DNA of 32,990 nt, taken from assembly GCF_020176795.1 (NCBI RefSeq), contig NZ_JAIUKE010000103.1, positions 1 to 32,990 on the forward strand. Reading direction: 5' to 3'. Shown here in pieces: positions 1 through 9,108 of this stretch (within the stretch, counting starts at the first letter, position 1; every line of letters starts with the position of its first letter). The notes under the pieces were generated by a model. The model did not search any database, was not told the origin of the DNA, and saw only the letters and a list, made by a program, of their open reading frames with translations. Source of the DNA: Streptomyces sp. 8L (GTDB lineage Bacteria > Actinomycetota > Actinomycetes > Streptomycetales > Streptomycetaceae). A program made the translations under genes and the position numbers.

Positions 1-95
<95 letters not shown>

Positions 96-151
96 ACCTG
101 CCCCGCCAGGCGGCCCCATCCGGACGGGAGCCGTGTTCCGAGCATCCGGCC

Positions 152-1621
152 TCAGTGCTCCTGAGCGGCCCACCACTCCTTGAGCGCCGCCACGGCCTGG
201 TCGTGCTCCATCGGCCCGTTCTCCAGGCGCTGCTCCAGCAGGAACGCGTACGCCGAGCCGATCACCGGACCCGGGCCGACGCCCAGGATCTCCATGATCT
301 GATTCCCGTCGAGGTCGGGACGGATCGCGTCGAGCTGCTCACGCTCCTGGAGCTGCGTGATGCGCTCCTCCAGCCCGTCGTACGCCCTGGACAGCGCGGC
401 GGCCTTCTTCTTGTTACGGGTGGTGCAGTCCGAGCGCGTCAGCTTGTGCAGCCGGCTGAGCAGCGGGCCCGCGTCGCGCACATAGCGGCGTACGGCCGAG
501 TCCGTCCACTCGCCCTCGCCGTAACCGTGGAACCGCAGGTGCAGCTCCACGAGCCGCGAGACGTCCTTGACCATCTCGTTCGCGTATTTGAGGGCGGTCA
601 TCCTCTTCTTTACGAGCTTGGCCCCCACCACCTCGTGGTGGTGGAAGGAGACCCGGCCGTCGCTCTCGAAGCGCCGCGTCTTCGGCTTGCCCACGTCGTG
701 CAGGAGCGCGGCGATCCGCAGCACCAGGTCGGGGCCGTCCTCCTCCAGGTCCATGGCCTGCTCCAGGACGATCAGCGAGTGCTCGTACACGTCCTTGTGC
801 CGGTGGTGCTCGTCGCTCTCCAGCCGCAGCGCGGGCAGCTCGGGCAGCACCCGCGCGGCAAGGCCACTGTCGACGAGGAGCGCGAGCCCCTTGCGGGGGT
901 GCTCGGACAGCAGGAGCTTGTTCAGCTCGTCCCGCACCCGCTCGGCGGAGACGATCTCGATCCGGTCGGCCATGCCCTTCATCGCGGTGATCACGCCGGG
1001 GTCGACCTCGAAGTCGAGCTGCGCGGAGAAACGCGCGGCCCTGAGCATCCGCAGCGGGTCGTCGGAGAACGACTCCTCCGGAGTGCCCGGCGTACGCAGA
1101 ACGCGTCGCGCGAGGTCACCGAGGCCGCCGTGCGGGTCGATGAACTCCTTACGCGGCAGCGCGAGCGCCATGGCGTTCACCGTGAAGTCACGGCGTACGA
1201 GGTCCTCCTCGATGGAGTCGCCGTAGGACACCTCGGGCTTGCGCGAGGTCCGGTCGTACGCCTCGGAGCGGTACGTCGTCACCTCGACCTGAAAGCTCTG
1301 CTCGCGGCCGTCGACGTGCGCGTCCTTGCGGCAGCCGACGGTGCCGAAGGCGATCCCCACATCCCACACCGCATCCGCCCATGGCCTGACGATCTTGAGG
1401 ATGTCCTGCGGGCGGGCGTCGGTGGTGAAGTCCAGATCGTTGCCGAGCCGCCCCAGCAGGGCGTCCCGTACCGACCCGCCCACCAGAGCGAGCGAGAAGC
1501 CGGCCTCCTGGAACCTGAGCGCCAGGGCGTCGGCGACGGGGGACACCCGCAGCAGTTCACTGACCGCGCGGCTCTGCACCTGATTCAGGGCACTGGGGTT
1601 GTCTTCGTTGGCGTTCGGCAC
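152..1621 (-). CDS. cca: CCA tRNA nucleotidyltransferase
   Basis: This 489-residue cytoplasmic enzyme adds or repairs the 3' CCA of tRNAs using CTP and ATP. The class II nucleotidyltransferase head shows GGSVRD (48-53), the metal-binding DLD pair (62-64), RRDFTVNAM (143-151) and RMLRAARF (191-198). An HD-type domain follows, with the HHRHKDVYEH stretch (272-281) and LHDVGKP (307-313). The order and length fit actinobacterial Cca/PcnA proteins. I chose the GTG at 1621 because similarity to the family begins at PNANEDNP. The frame stays open far upstream, but only as a shadow of the divergent gene. No strong ribosome site is visible, so the start could be the adjacent GTG three bases upstream. 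The gene is divergent from the DUF6049 gene, as pcnA is from the Rv3909-type gene in mycobacteria. It is probably monocistronic. Confidence 0.95.
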   Translation of the reverse strand: MPNANEDNPSALNQVQSRAVSELLRVSPVADALALRFQEAGFSLALVGGSVRDALLGRLGNDLDFTTDARPQDILKIVRPWADAVWDVGIAFGTVGCRKDAHVDGREQSFQVEVTTYRSEAYDRTSRKPEVSYGDSIEEDLVRRDFTVNAMALALPRKEFIDPHGGLGDLARRVLRTPGTPEESFSDDPLRMLRAARFSAQLDFEVDPGVITAMKGMADRIEIVSAERVRDELNKLLLSEHPRKGLALLVDSGLAARVLPELPALRLESDEHHRHKDVYEHSLIVLEQAMDLEEDGPDLVLRIAALLHDVGKPKTRRFESDGRVSFHHHEVVGAKLVKKRMTALKYANEMVKDVSRLVELHLRFHGYGEGEWTDSAVRRYVRDAGPLLSRLHKLTRSDCTTRNKKKAAALSRAYDGLEERITQLQEREQLDAIRPDLDGNQIMEILGVGPGPVIGSAYAFLLEQRLENGPMEHDQAVAALKEWWAAQEH

Positions 1622-1862
1622 AACAGGAAAGCGTACGTGCCACGGCGGACGCGGACCGCCTCCGTTTCCGTTATCCGGACATCTGGAGGTTCGTCCGGCT
1701 CCGCGACCGCGGTGCGCGGTTTCCGGCCGGTCCATGAGACTCTTCACGATCTCGTGGAGCGGTCCCCAGCACTTCGCCACAGCGCTCATCGTTACCATGC
1801 GTGGACGCACCGAACGACAGACCACCAGCGGCAAGCACCAAGGACGAAGGACGGACGAGCGC
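1622..1862. promoter_or_regulatory. Divergent intergenic region, cca / DUF6049 gene
   Basis: The 241 bases between the two divergent starts must hold promoters for both directions. A TACCAT hexamer at 1793-1798 matches the TANNNT form of a plus-strand -10, but I see no convincing -35 at the right spacing. A purine-rich AAGGACGAAGGA stretch (1840-1851) is a plausible ribosome site for the GTG at 1863. No other structure was found. Confidence 0.4.
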
Positions 1863-4247
1863 GTGGCCGATGCGGCACACTTCCGGGGGACGGGCCATCG
1901 GGCTGCCCGTCGGTGGCTGCGGCGCACGGCGTCCCTGATGGCGGGTGCGCCCCTCCTCGCGGGCGCGCTGGCGGGCACCGCCGCCCCGGCGGCCCACGCC
2001 GCGCCCTCCCCCGGCGCCGCGCAGGCCACGGCTCCCGAGAAGGCCGCCGGCGACAGCACGGTCGCCGTGGCACTCAACACACTCTCGCCGAGCGCGCCCG
2101 TCAAGGGCGACACCCTCACGGTCTCCGGCACCGTCACCAACCGCGGCAAGGCGACCGTCAACGACGCCGACGTCGACCTGCGGGTCGGCCCGCGTCTCTC
2201 GGGGCGCAGCGCCATCGACGACGCGGCGAGCGAATCGCTCGACACGGCCACCCAGGTCGCCCCGCTGGGCGGCAAGTACCGGGTCAAGATCGCGAACCTG
2301 GCGCCGAAGGCACGGCAGGACTTCGCGCTCTCGGTGCCCGTCGGCGACCTCGGCCTCGACGAGGACGGCGTGTACCAGCTCGGGGTCTCGCTGTCGGGCG
2401 AGACGGCGCAGGAGCCCTGGGACCACGTCCTCGGAATCCAGCGGACCTTCCTGCCGTGGCAGCCCGACCCCTCCGACAAGAAGACCAAGCTGACCTTCCT
2501 GTGGCCGCTGATCTCGAAGGTCCACCTGTCCGCGCAGACAGGGGCCGACGAGCAGCAGACGCCGATCTTCGACAATGACGACCTCGCGGCCGACCTGGCG
2601 CCCGGCGGACGGCTCCAGCAGATGGTGGCCCTCGGCAGCCAGCTGCCCGTGACCTGGGTCATCGACCCCGATCTGCTGGCCACGGTGGACGCGATGACGC
2701 ACAAGTACAGCGTCAAGAAGGGGAACACCACCGTTCCCGGCAAGAACCAGCAGCTCGCCAACCAGTGGCTGAACTCGCTGGAGAAAGCCGTACAGAACCA
2801 GAAGGTCGTGGCGCTGCCGTTCGCCGACCCGGACCTCGCGTCCCTCGCGCACACCGGGCGGAGCGTCTCCGGGAGCCTGAGCCATCTCCAGCCGGCCACC
2901 CAGGTCGCCGCGACCACCGTGGACACCATCCTCCACGTGACGCCGTCGACGGACTTCGCCTGGCCGGTCGAGGGGGCCATCGATCCCTCGATCGTCGACG
3001 TGGCGACCTCCGCGGGCGCCGACAAGGTCATCACCCGCAGCGACAGCCTCACCGACGACCTCCCGTACACCCCCACGGCCGCCCGCCCCATCGGGGGCGG
3101 TACCACGGCGGTCGATGCGGACAGCAGGCTCTCCAAGGCCTTCCAGGGCGATCTGACGACGGCGGCGTCCTCCACGCTCGCGGTGCAGCGATTCCTCGCG
3201 CAGTCGCTCGCCCTGGCCCGGCAGCAGCCGGACAAGGAGCGCAGCATCGTCGTCGCTCCCCAGCGGATGCCGGACGCCGGGCAGGTGCAGGCGATGGCGG
3301 CGGCGCTGCACGGTCTGGACTCGGAACGCTGGACGTCGCCGGAGAATCTGACGGACGCGGCGTCCGCCACCCCCGATCCCGACGCCAACACCCGCATCCC
3401 GAGGACGTCCCACTACCCCAGGAGCCTGCGCAGGCAGGAGCTGCCGTCCTCGGCCTTCCAGGAGATCCAGGACACCCAGGACCTGCTGACCAGGTTCACG
3501 GACATCCTCAGCGCCCCCGACCGGGTCGAGGCCCCCTTCGCGAACGCCCAGGAGCGGTCGATGTCGACGTCCTGGCGAGGCGACGCCAAGAACGCGTCGG
3601 CGTACCGGACCGGCGTCAGGGACTACCTGACCGGTCTGAAGGGCGAGGTGCTGCTGGTACCGAAGTCCGATCTGACCCTGTCGGGGGCCAGCGCCACCAT
3701 CCCCGTCACCGTGCAGAACAAGCTCCTCCAGGACGTCCAGCACCTGGTGCTGCGGCTGTCGTCGAGCAAGCCCACCCGCCTCAAGCTCGACGGGGACAAG
3801 GCCGTGGCCGACCAGCCCATCAAGGTCGGCGGGGGCCACAGCCAGTCCGTGAAGTTCACCGGGACCGGCAACGCGAACGGGCCGGTCGAGGTGAGCGCGC
3901 AGCTGTTCACCGAGGACGGCCACCCCTACAGCCAGAAGATGACCTTCCAGGTCAAGGTCTCCGAGATCACTCCGACCGCCATGCTCGTCATCGCGAGCGG
4001 TGTGCTGCTGCTCGCCTTCGCGGGCGTCAAGATGTACAGCAGGCGCAAGCGCGCCGCCGCCCGCCGTGCGGCGGCCGGGGCGGCGCACGGCAACGGCCCC
4101 GACAACGGGCCGGAGGAGGGCCCCGGGGACGGCTCGGGCGACGGTCCGGCGAACGGTTCGGGCGGCGAGCAGCCGAGTGACCCCGGGGTGGACACCGGAC
4201 CGGGGAACCCGGCGCCGTCGGGCTCAGGTGAGAAAGTGGACCGTTGA
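1863..4247 (+). CDS. Secreted, membrane-anchored DUF6049 family protein
   Basis: The protein has 794 residues and its function is not established. The N-terminus is an export signal: basic RRWLRR (16-21), a hydrophobic stretch (23-38) and an AHA-type cleavage site near residue 46. The paired arginines leave Tat export possible, but Sec is equally likely. A long extracytoplasmic region follows, then one transmembrane segment (about 705-725), a basic stop-transfer stretch (SRRKRAAARR) and a cytoplasmic Gly/Pro/Asp-rich tail with repeated NGP/GDG units. The start is the GTG at 1863, preceded by AAGGACGAAGGA; an ATG at 1797 would add 22 residues with no ribosome site. The same gene type (Rv3909 in M. 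tuberculosis) sits before the murJ homologue in many actinomycetes, so a role in envelope assembly alongside MurJ is inferred from context only. murJ begins 46 bases downstream, so the two are probably co-transcribed. Confidence 0.9.
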   Translation: MADAAHFRGTGHRAARRWLRRTASLMAGAPLLAGALAGTAAPAAHAAPSPGAAQATAPEKAAGDSTVAVALNTLSPSAPVKGDTLTVSGTVTNRGKATVNDADVDLRVGPRLSGRSAIDDAASESLDTATQVAPLGGKYRVKIANLAPKARQDFALSVPVGDLGLDEDGVYQLGVSLSGETAQEPWDHVLGIQRTFLPWQPDPSDKKTKLTFLWPLISKVHLSAQTGADEQQTPIFDNDDLAADLAPGGRLQQMVALGSQLPVTWVIDPDLLATVDAMTHKYSVKKGNTTVPGKNQQLANQWLNSLEKAVQNQKVVALPFADPDLASLAHTGRSVSGSLSHLQPATQVAATTVDTILHVTPSTDFAWPVEGAIDPSIVDVATSAGADKVITRSDSLTDDLPYTPTAARPIGGGTTAVDADSRLSKAFQGDLTTAASSTLAVQRFLAQSLALARQQPDKERSIVVAPQRMPDAGQVQAMAAALHGLDSERWTSPENLTDAASATPDPDANTRIPRTSHYPRSLRRQELPSSAFQEIQDTQDLLTRFTDILSAPDRVEAPFANAQERSMSTSWRGDAKNASAYRTGVRDYLTGLKGEVLLVPKSDLTLSGASATIPVTVQNKLLQDVQHLVLRLSSSKPTRLKLDGDKAVADQPIKVGGGHSQSVKFTGTGNANGPVEVSAQLFTEDGHPYSQKMTFQVKVSEITPTAMLVIASGVLLLAFAGVKMYSRRKRAAARRAAAGAAHGNGPDNGPEEGPGDGSGDGPANGSGGEQPSDPGVDTGPGNPAPSGSGEKVDR

Positions 4248-4293
4248 GCGATGTCGTGGCCGGTCGGCCGGGGACGATGAGGTGGGGTAATCC

Positions 4294-6537
4294 ATGAACG
4301 CGCCGTACGACGGTGAGCGTGGCCCGGGCACGGGCGGCGATCCCGCGGGGCAGGCTCCCGCACCACCGCCCTCCCAGGGCGACCCGTCCGCCCAGAACCA
4401 GTACGACCAGAACCAGTACGACCAGGGCCCCTACGCCCAGGGCCCGCACGGGCAGCAGCCCCAGGCCCCCTACAACCCGTACGCCCGGGACCCCTACGTC
4501 CAGGAGGCGTACCAGGAGGACCCGTACTGGGCCCAGGAGCGGTCGTCCCAGGACCCGGTGAGCGAGGCCCTCCACGACCGCGCCGCCCGCCCCCCGCAGA
4601 CGCCCGGCCCCTACCAAGACGCCACACAGCAGCTGTATCCCCAGCAGCCTCAGCAGTCCCAGCAGCACGGGCAGCAGCCCTACGGGCCCGACCCGCGGGT
4701 CTGGGCCCAGCCGCCGGCCCCCGGGACCTACGGCGACGACACCGGCACCACCCAGCTGACCGGCGTCGACGACCTCGTGTCCCGCGCGGGCACGCAGCCG
4801 CAGCAGGACGCCTTCGCGCACCTCTACCGCGACCAGCGGGCGGGCGCCCCGGCGGTGCCCGAGGAGCCGGAACCGGAGATCCAGGCCCCGGCCCCGACCA
4901 CGAAGCCCGCGAAGTCGGGCGGGCTACTGAAGTCGAGCGCCGTCATGGCCGCCGGAACGCTGGTCTCCCGGCTGACCGGTTTCGTACGAAGCCTCGTCAT
5001 CACCGCCGCGTTTGGCGCCACACTGCTGGGCGACTCTTGGAGCGTCGCCTACACCCTGCCGACGATGATCTACATCCTGACCGTCGGCGGCGGCCTTAAC
5101 TCGGTGTTCGTCCCCCAGCTCGTCCGCGCCATGAAAGAGGACGACGACAACGGCGAGGCGTATGCCAACCGGCTGCTGACACTCGCGATGGTGGCTCTCG
5201 CGATCATCGTGGCCATCGTGGTGCTCGGAGCGCCAGAACTGATCCACGCGCTCTCCAGCACCGTGGCCGACAGCCACGACGCGAACAACGTGGGCGTCAC
5301 CTTCGCTCGCTACTGCCTGCCCACGATCTTCTTCATGGGCATCCATGTGATCATGGGGCAGATCCTCAACGCGCGGGGTAAATTCGGCGCGATGATGTGG
5401 ACTCCGGTCCTCAACAACATCATCATGATTGTCACGTTCGGGCTGTTCATCTATGTGTACGGCACGGCCGCCGACTCGCACATGACGGTCCACAGCATCC
5501 CGCCGGACGGCGTCCGCCTGCTCGGCATCGGCACACTGCTCGGTCTGACCGTGCAGGCGCTGGCCATGATCCCCTACCTGAGGGAAGCGGGCTTCAGGTT
5601 CCGGCTACGGTTCGACTGGCGGGGCCACGGCCTCGGAAAGACGGTCGCGCTCGCGAAATGGACCGTCCTGTTCGTCCTGGCGAACCAGGCGGGCGTCGTG
5701 GTCGTGACCCAGCTGTCCACGGCGGCGGGCAAGGCGTCCGGCGTCGACGGCACCGGTTTCCTGGCCTACAGCAACGCCCAGCTGATCTGGGGCATGCCGC
5801 AGGCCATCATCACCGTGTCCGTGATGGCGGCCCTGCTGCCGCGCATCTCGCGCGCCGCGAGCGACGGCGACTCGGGTGCCGTCCGGGACGACATCTCACA
5901 GGGCCTCAGGACATCTGCCGTCGCGATCGTGCCGATCGCCTTCATGTTCCTGGCTCTCGGCGTACCGATCTCCACGCTGCTCTTCTCATCGAGCGGCCTC
6001 GACTCGGCCCGGTCGATGGGCTACATCCTGATGGCGTTCGGACTCGGGCTCATCCCGTACTCCGTCCAGTACGTCGTCCTGCGCGGGTTCTACGCCTACG
6101 AGGACACGCGGACACCCTTCTACAACACGGTCATCGTCGCGGCGGTCAACGCCGCTGCCTCCGCCATCTGTTACGTAGTTCTTCCCGCACGCTGGGCGGT
6201 CGTCGGCATGGCGGCCTCGTACGGGCTCGCCTACGCCGTCGGCGTGGGTGTCGCCTGGCGCAGGCTGGCGAAGCGGGTCAACGGAGACCTCGACGGAAAG
6301 CGTGTCCTGCGGACATACGCCCGGCTGTGCATGGCGGCCATTCCGGCGGCCGTCATCGGTGGCGCCCTCGGCTTCGGGATTTTGAACGTCGTCAGCAAGG
6401 GCGCCGGCGGTGCCGTGCTGGCCCTCATCGTCGGCGGAGCGGCACTGATCGGAATCTTCTACGTCGCGGCGAAGAAGATGCGCATCGAAGAACTGAACGG
6501 CATGGTCGGAATGGTGCGAGGCCGCCTCGGGCGGTAG
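4294..6537 (+). CDS. murJ: Lipid II flippase MurJ (MviN family)
   Basis: This is a 747-residue polytopic membrane protein of the MOP flippase superfamily. MurJ flips the lipid-linked peptidoglycan precursor lipid II across the cytoplasmic membrane. About 210 N-terminal residues form a cytoplasmic tail rich in Gln, Tyr, Pro and Gly (YDQNQYDQGPYAQGP type repeats). The hydrophobic core with the roughly 14 segments expected of the family starts near residue 213 (SSAVMAAGTLVSRLTGFVRS, the typical MviN opening) and runs to the end. The ATG at 4294 has GAGGTGG at 4279-4285, spacing 8. Unlike mycobacterial MviN, the protein stops after the flippase domain; the pseudokinase and extracellular domain are in the next gene. 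The long polar N-terminal tail could be a site of protein contact, which is inference. Confidence 0.95.
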   Translation: MNAPYDGERGPGTGGDPAGQAPAPPPSQGDPSAQNQYDQNQYDQGPYAQGPHGQQPQAPYNPYARDPYVQEAYQEDPYWAQERSSQDPVSEALHDRAARPPQTPGPYQDATQQLYPQQPQQSQQHGQQPYGPDPRVWAQPPAPGTYGDDTGTTQLTGVDDLVSRAGTQPQQDAFAHLYRDQRAGAPAVPEEPEPEIQAPAPTTKPAKSGGLLKSSAVMAAGTLVSRLTGFVRSLVITAAFGATLLGDSWSVAYTLPTMIYILTVGGGLNSVFVPQLVRAMKEDDDNGEAYANRLLTLAMVALAIIVAIVVLGAPELIHALSSTVADSHDANNVGVTFARYCLPTIFFMGIHVIMGQILNARGKFGAMMWTPVLNNIIMIVTFGLFIYVYGTAADSHMTVHSIPPDGVRLLGIGTLLGLTVQALAMIPYLREAGFRFRLRFDWRGHGLGKTVALAKWTVLFVLANQAGVVVVTQLSTAAGKASGVDGTGFLAYSNAQLIWGMPQAIITVSVMAALLPRISRAASDGDSGAVRDDISQGLRTSAVAIVPIAFMFLALGVPISTLLFSSSGLDSARSMGYILMAFGLGLIPYSVQYVVLRGFYAYEDTRTPFYNTVIVAAVNAAASAICYVVLPARWAVVGMAASYGLAYAVGVGVAWRRLAKRVNGDLDGKRVLRTYARLCMAAIPAAVIGGALGFGILNVVSKGAGGAVLALIVGGAALIGIFYVAAKKMRIEELNGMVGMVRGRLGR

Positions 6538-6657
6538 TCGGCAGGGGGCCCGGTACAACCATCGACGGCCTCCGCGTGTCGTGCAGAGCACCGGACTGTG
6601 GGCACAATTGGCTTGGTTGTTGGATAGCGCGCAACGGATGGGGAGGCAGGAGCGACG

Positions 6658-8379
6658 GTGGCAGAACGGAGCACGGCTGCCGTCGACGTGGCCGACGACG
6701 GTGGCGACGAGCCGCTGCCCGCCAAGCAGGACACGGCGGAGGAGACCACGACCGACGGGGTGGCGGAAGCCCAGGAGAGCACGGAGAAGTCCGAGCCCGA
6801 GAAGGCGTCCGACACGGATGACGAGCCCAAGGCCCCCGAAAAGGGCCCCGAGGCGCCGGAGCTGCACAGCGGTCACAAACTCGCCAGACGCTACCGCCTG
6901 GAGGAGTGCGTCACCCGTCTGGACGGATTCAGCAGCTGGCGTGCCGTCGACGAGAAGCTGCGCCGCGCCGTCGGCGTGCACCTCCTTCCCGCGAACCACC
7001 CTCGTGCCCGCTCCGTACTGGCCGCCGCGCGCTCCGCCGCACTGCTGGGCGACCCGCGCTTCGTGCAAGTCCTCGACGCGGTCGAGGAGAACGACCTCGT
7101 GTACGTCGTCCACGAGTGGCTGCCGGACGCGGTGGAGCTCACGGCGCTGCTCGCCTCGGGACCGCTGGAGGCGCACGACGCCTATCAGCTCGTCAGCCAG
7201 GTCTCGCAAGCCATGGCCGCGGCCCACCGGGAGGGGCTGTCGCACCTGCGGCTGACGCCCAGCGCGGTGCTCAGGACCTCCGGCGGCCAGTACCGCATCC
7301 GCGGTCTCGCGGTGAACGCCGCGCTCCGCGGCATCACCGCCGACCGACCGCAGCGCGCCGACACCGAGGCCATCGGCGCTCTCCTCTACGCCTCCCTGAC
7401 CCAGCGCTGGCCGTACGAGACCGATGCCTATGGCCTGACGGGCCTGCCCAAGGGAGCCGGGCTCATGGCGCCCGACCAGGTGCGTGCGGGCATCCACCGC
7501 GGACTGTCCGAACTCGCCATGCGGGCCCTCGCCAACGACGGCGCCACCGCGTCGCGGCAGGAGCCGCCCTGCACCACCCCCGACGAACTCGCCAAGGCCG
7601 TCGCGGAGATGCCCCGCGTCCGGCCTCCGGAGCCCGCCTTCACGGCGCCGCCCGACTACCAGCGCACGACGTACCAGCAGGGCAACTACGGAACGCCGGG
7701 CCCCGGCCCGCGGAACACGACCGTCATTCCGACGGTCGTGCCGCCGCCCCCGCTCCAGACGCCTCCCGGCAAGCTCCTCAAGTGGGTCGTCTCCGCTCTC
7801 GTGATCGTGGCGCTCGGCCTGGGCAGCTGGCAGATCGCCGACCGCGTGCTCAGCGGCCAGGGCAACGACGACACCCCGTCGGGCTCAAAGGTCACCAAGA
7901 CCGACGGTGACAAGGAGCCGACCGCTCCGAAGCCCATCACCGTCGTCCACGCGCAGGACTTCGACCCGCCGCCGGGCGACGGTTCCGAGAACCCCGAAGA
8001 CGTACCCAAGGCGATCGACGGCAACGCGGCCACATCCTGGGAGACCAAGCGCTACATCGGCGAGCCGACCTTCGGGAACCTCAAGCCGGGCGTCGGGCTG
8101 ATCCTGGACCTGGGCACGGCACAGACGGTCGGCTCGGTCACGGTGGACTTCGCCGGAGAGACGTCCGTCGAGCTCAGGGCGGCCGACCCGGACGCCACGA
8201 CGAGCCCCACGAGTCTGGACGGGTTCACGAAGATTGCTCAGGGAACCGGTGAGAAAGTCTCGCTGAAGCCCTCCAAGCCGGTGAAGTCGCGGTACGTTCT
8301 GGTCTGGCTGACCAAGCTGCCCGCGGCCGGCGACGGTGGCTACCGGGGCGAGGTCTCGGAGATCCACGTCACCAGCTGA
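6658..8379 (+). CDS. Transmembrane pseudokinase with extracellular discoidin-like domain
   Basis: 573 residues. An acidic N-terminal stretch (1-65) precedes a protein-kinase fold (about 70-310). The catalytic signatures are absent: the HRD loop reads HLR (196-198) followed by LTPSA instead of DLKPxN, the DFG position reads RGL (215-217), and the expected VAIK lysine position is replaced (AVGVHLL). It should therefore not transfer phosphate. A Pro-rich linker, one transmembrane helix (about 373-393) and an extracellular domain (about 420-573, AIDGNAATSWETKRY...GVGLILDLG) resembling F5/8C carbohydrate-binding folds follow. The same domain order is the C-terminal half of mycobacterial MviN (Rv3910), whose pseudokinase recruits the FHA protein FhaA after PknB phosphorylation. 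By that precedent it probably regulates MurJ and peptidoglycan synthesis. The GTG start has AGGAG at 6648-6652. It lies 120 bases after murJ and 24 before sigM. Naming it an active Ser/Thr kinase would be wrong. Confidence 0.9.
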   Translation: MAERSTAAVDVADDGGDEPLPAKQDTAEETTTDGVAEAQESTEKSEPEKASDTDDEPKAPEKGPEAPELHSGHKLARRYRLEECVTRLDGFSSWRAVDEKLRRAVGVHLLPANHPRARSVLAAARSAALLGDPRFVQVLDAVEENDLVYVVHEWLPDAVELTALLASGPLEAHDAYQLVSQVSQAMAAAHREGLSHLRLTPSAVLRTSGGQYRIRGLAVNAALRGITADRPQRADTEAIGALLYASLTQRWPYETDAYGLTGLPKGAGLMAPDQVRAGIHRGLSELAMRALANDGATASRQEPPCTTPDELAKAVAEMPRVRPPEPAFTAPPDYQRTTYQQGNYGTPGPGPRNTTVIPTVVPPPPLQTPPGKLLKWVVSALVIVALGLGSWQIADRVLSGQGNDDTPSGSKVTKTDGDKEPTAPKPITVVHAQDFDPPPGDGSENPEDVPKAIDGNAATSWETKRYIGEPTFGNLKPGVGLILDLGTAQTVGSVTVDFAGETSVELRAADPDATTSPTSLDGFTKIAQGTGEKVSLKPSKPVKSRYVLVWLTKLPAAGDGGYRGEVSEIHVTS

Positions 8380-8403
8380 CCGGATCAGGGGAGGGGCTCA
8401 CCG

Positions 8404-9108
8404 TTGGACGACGCCGCACTCACCGACGTGAGCGACCACGACCTGCTGGCCGCACATGTCGCTGGTGACCCGGACGCCTTCGGTGAACTCGTCCGACGCC
8501 ATCGGGACCGCCTGTGGGCCGTCGCGATACGCACCCTGGGCGACCGGGAGGAAGCCGCCGACGCCGTACAGGACGCCCTGGTGTCAGCCTTCCGTGCCGC
8601 CCATACGTTCCGCGGCCAGTCCGCCGTCACCACCTGGCTGCACCGCATCACCGTGAACGCCTGCCTCGACCGTGTACGGAAGGCGGCCAGCCGGCGCACC
8701 ACCCCGGTGGACGACACCGAGCGCATGGAGCAGCTGCTCGAACCGCACGAGTCCGCCGAGGCTCCAGCGGAACGCCAGGACCTGCACCGCGAGCTGTTCG
8801 CAGCGCTCTCCAAACTGCCGCCCGACCAGCGAGCCGCCCTCGTACTCGTGGACATGCAGGGGTATCCCGTGGCAGAGGCATCCCGAGTCCTCGGCGTTCC
8901 CAGCGGCACGGTCAAGAGCCGGTGCGCCCGTGGGCGGGCACGGCTCCTCCCGCTCCTCAGCCATCTGCGACGTGACGCGGGAGACACTCCACAAGCAGGC
9001 AGCGGGCGGAACCGGACGCCGGGGACTCCCGTCCCACCGGCAACGGGGCAAAGCCCGACGGAACCAGGCGATCCGGCAGCGGTGAAGGGCGGAGGTGGGC
9101 GCGCGTGA
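8404..9108 (+). CDS. sigM: ECF RNA polymerase sigma factor, SigM type
   Basis: 234 residues. Sigma region 2 spans about 26-98 (FGELVRRHRDRLWAVAIRTL..., with the TFRGQSAVTTWLHRITVNACLDRVRK promoter-melting part), and region 4 spans about 138-186 (LPPDQRAALVLVDMQGYPVAEAS then the SGTVKSRCARGRARL helix-turn-helix). A Pro/Gly-rich tail (190-234) follows. It should direct RNA polymerase to a small stress regulon. It corresponds in position to M. tuberculosis sigM (Rv3911), also between murJ and trxB. The start is TTG at 8404, supported by GGGGAGGGG at about 8388-8395 with suitable spacing; the next in-frame candidate, GTG at 8428, lacks a ribosome site. Its stop overlaps the anti-sigma start by four bases (GTGA), so the two are translationally coupled. 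Note that S. coelicolor uses the name sigma-M for a different factor as well. Confidence 0.9.
   Translation: MDDAALTDVSDHDLLAAHVAGDPDAFGELVRRHRDRLWAVAIRTLGDREEAADAVQDALVSAFRAAHTFRGQSAVTTWLHRITVNACLDRVRKAASRRTTPVDDTERMEQLLEPHESAEAPAERQDLHRELFAALSKLPPDQRAALVLVDMQGYPVAEASRVLGVPSGTVKSRCARGRARLLPLLSHLRRDAGDTPQAGSGRNRTPGTPVPPATGQSPTEPGDPAAVKGGGGRA

Noticed and set aside
1599..1862. N-terminal extension of the DUF6049 protein to 1599 or the ATG at 1797
   Set aside because: It would place 22 to 88 polar residues before a clear export signal and lacks a ribosome site; the GTG at 1863 has one.
1622..3397. Long minus-strand open frame extending cca upstream by about 590 codons
   Set aside because: It is antisense to the DUF6049 gene, has no similarity to any family, and family homology starts at 1621. 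High-GC third positions keep such frames open.
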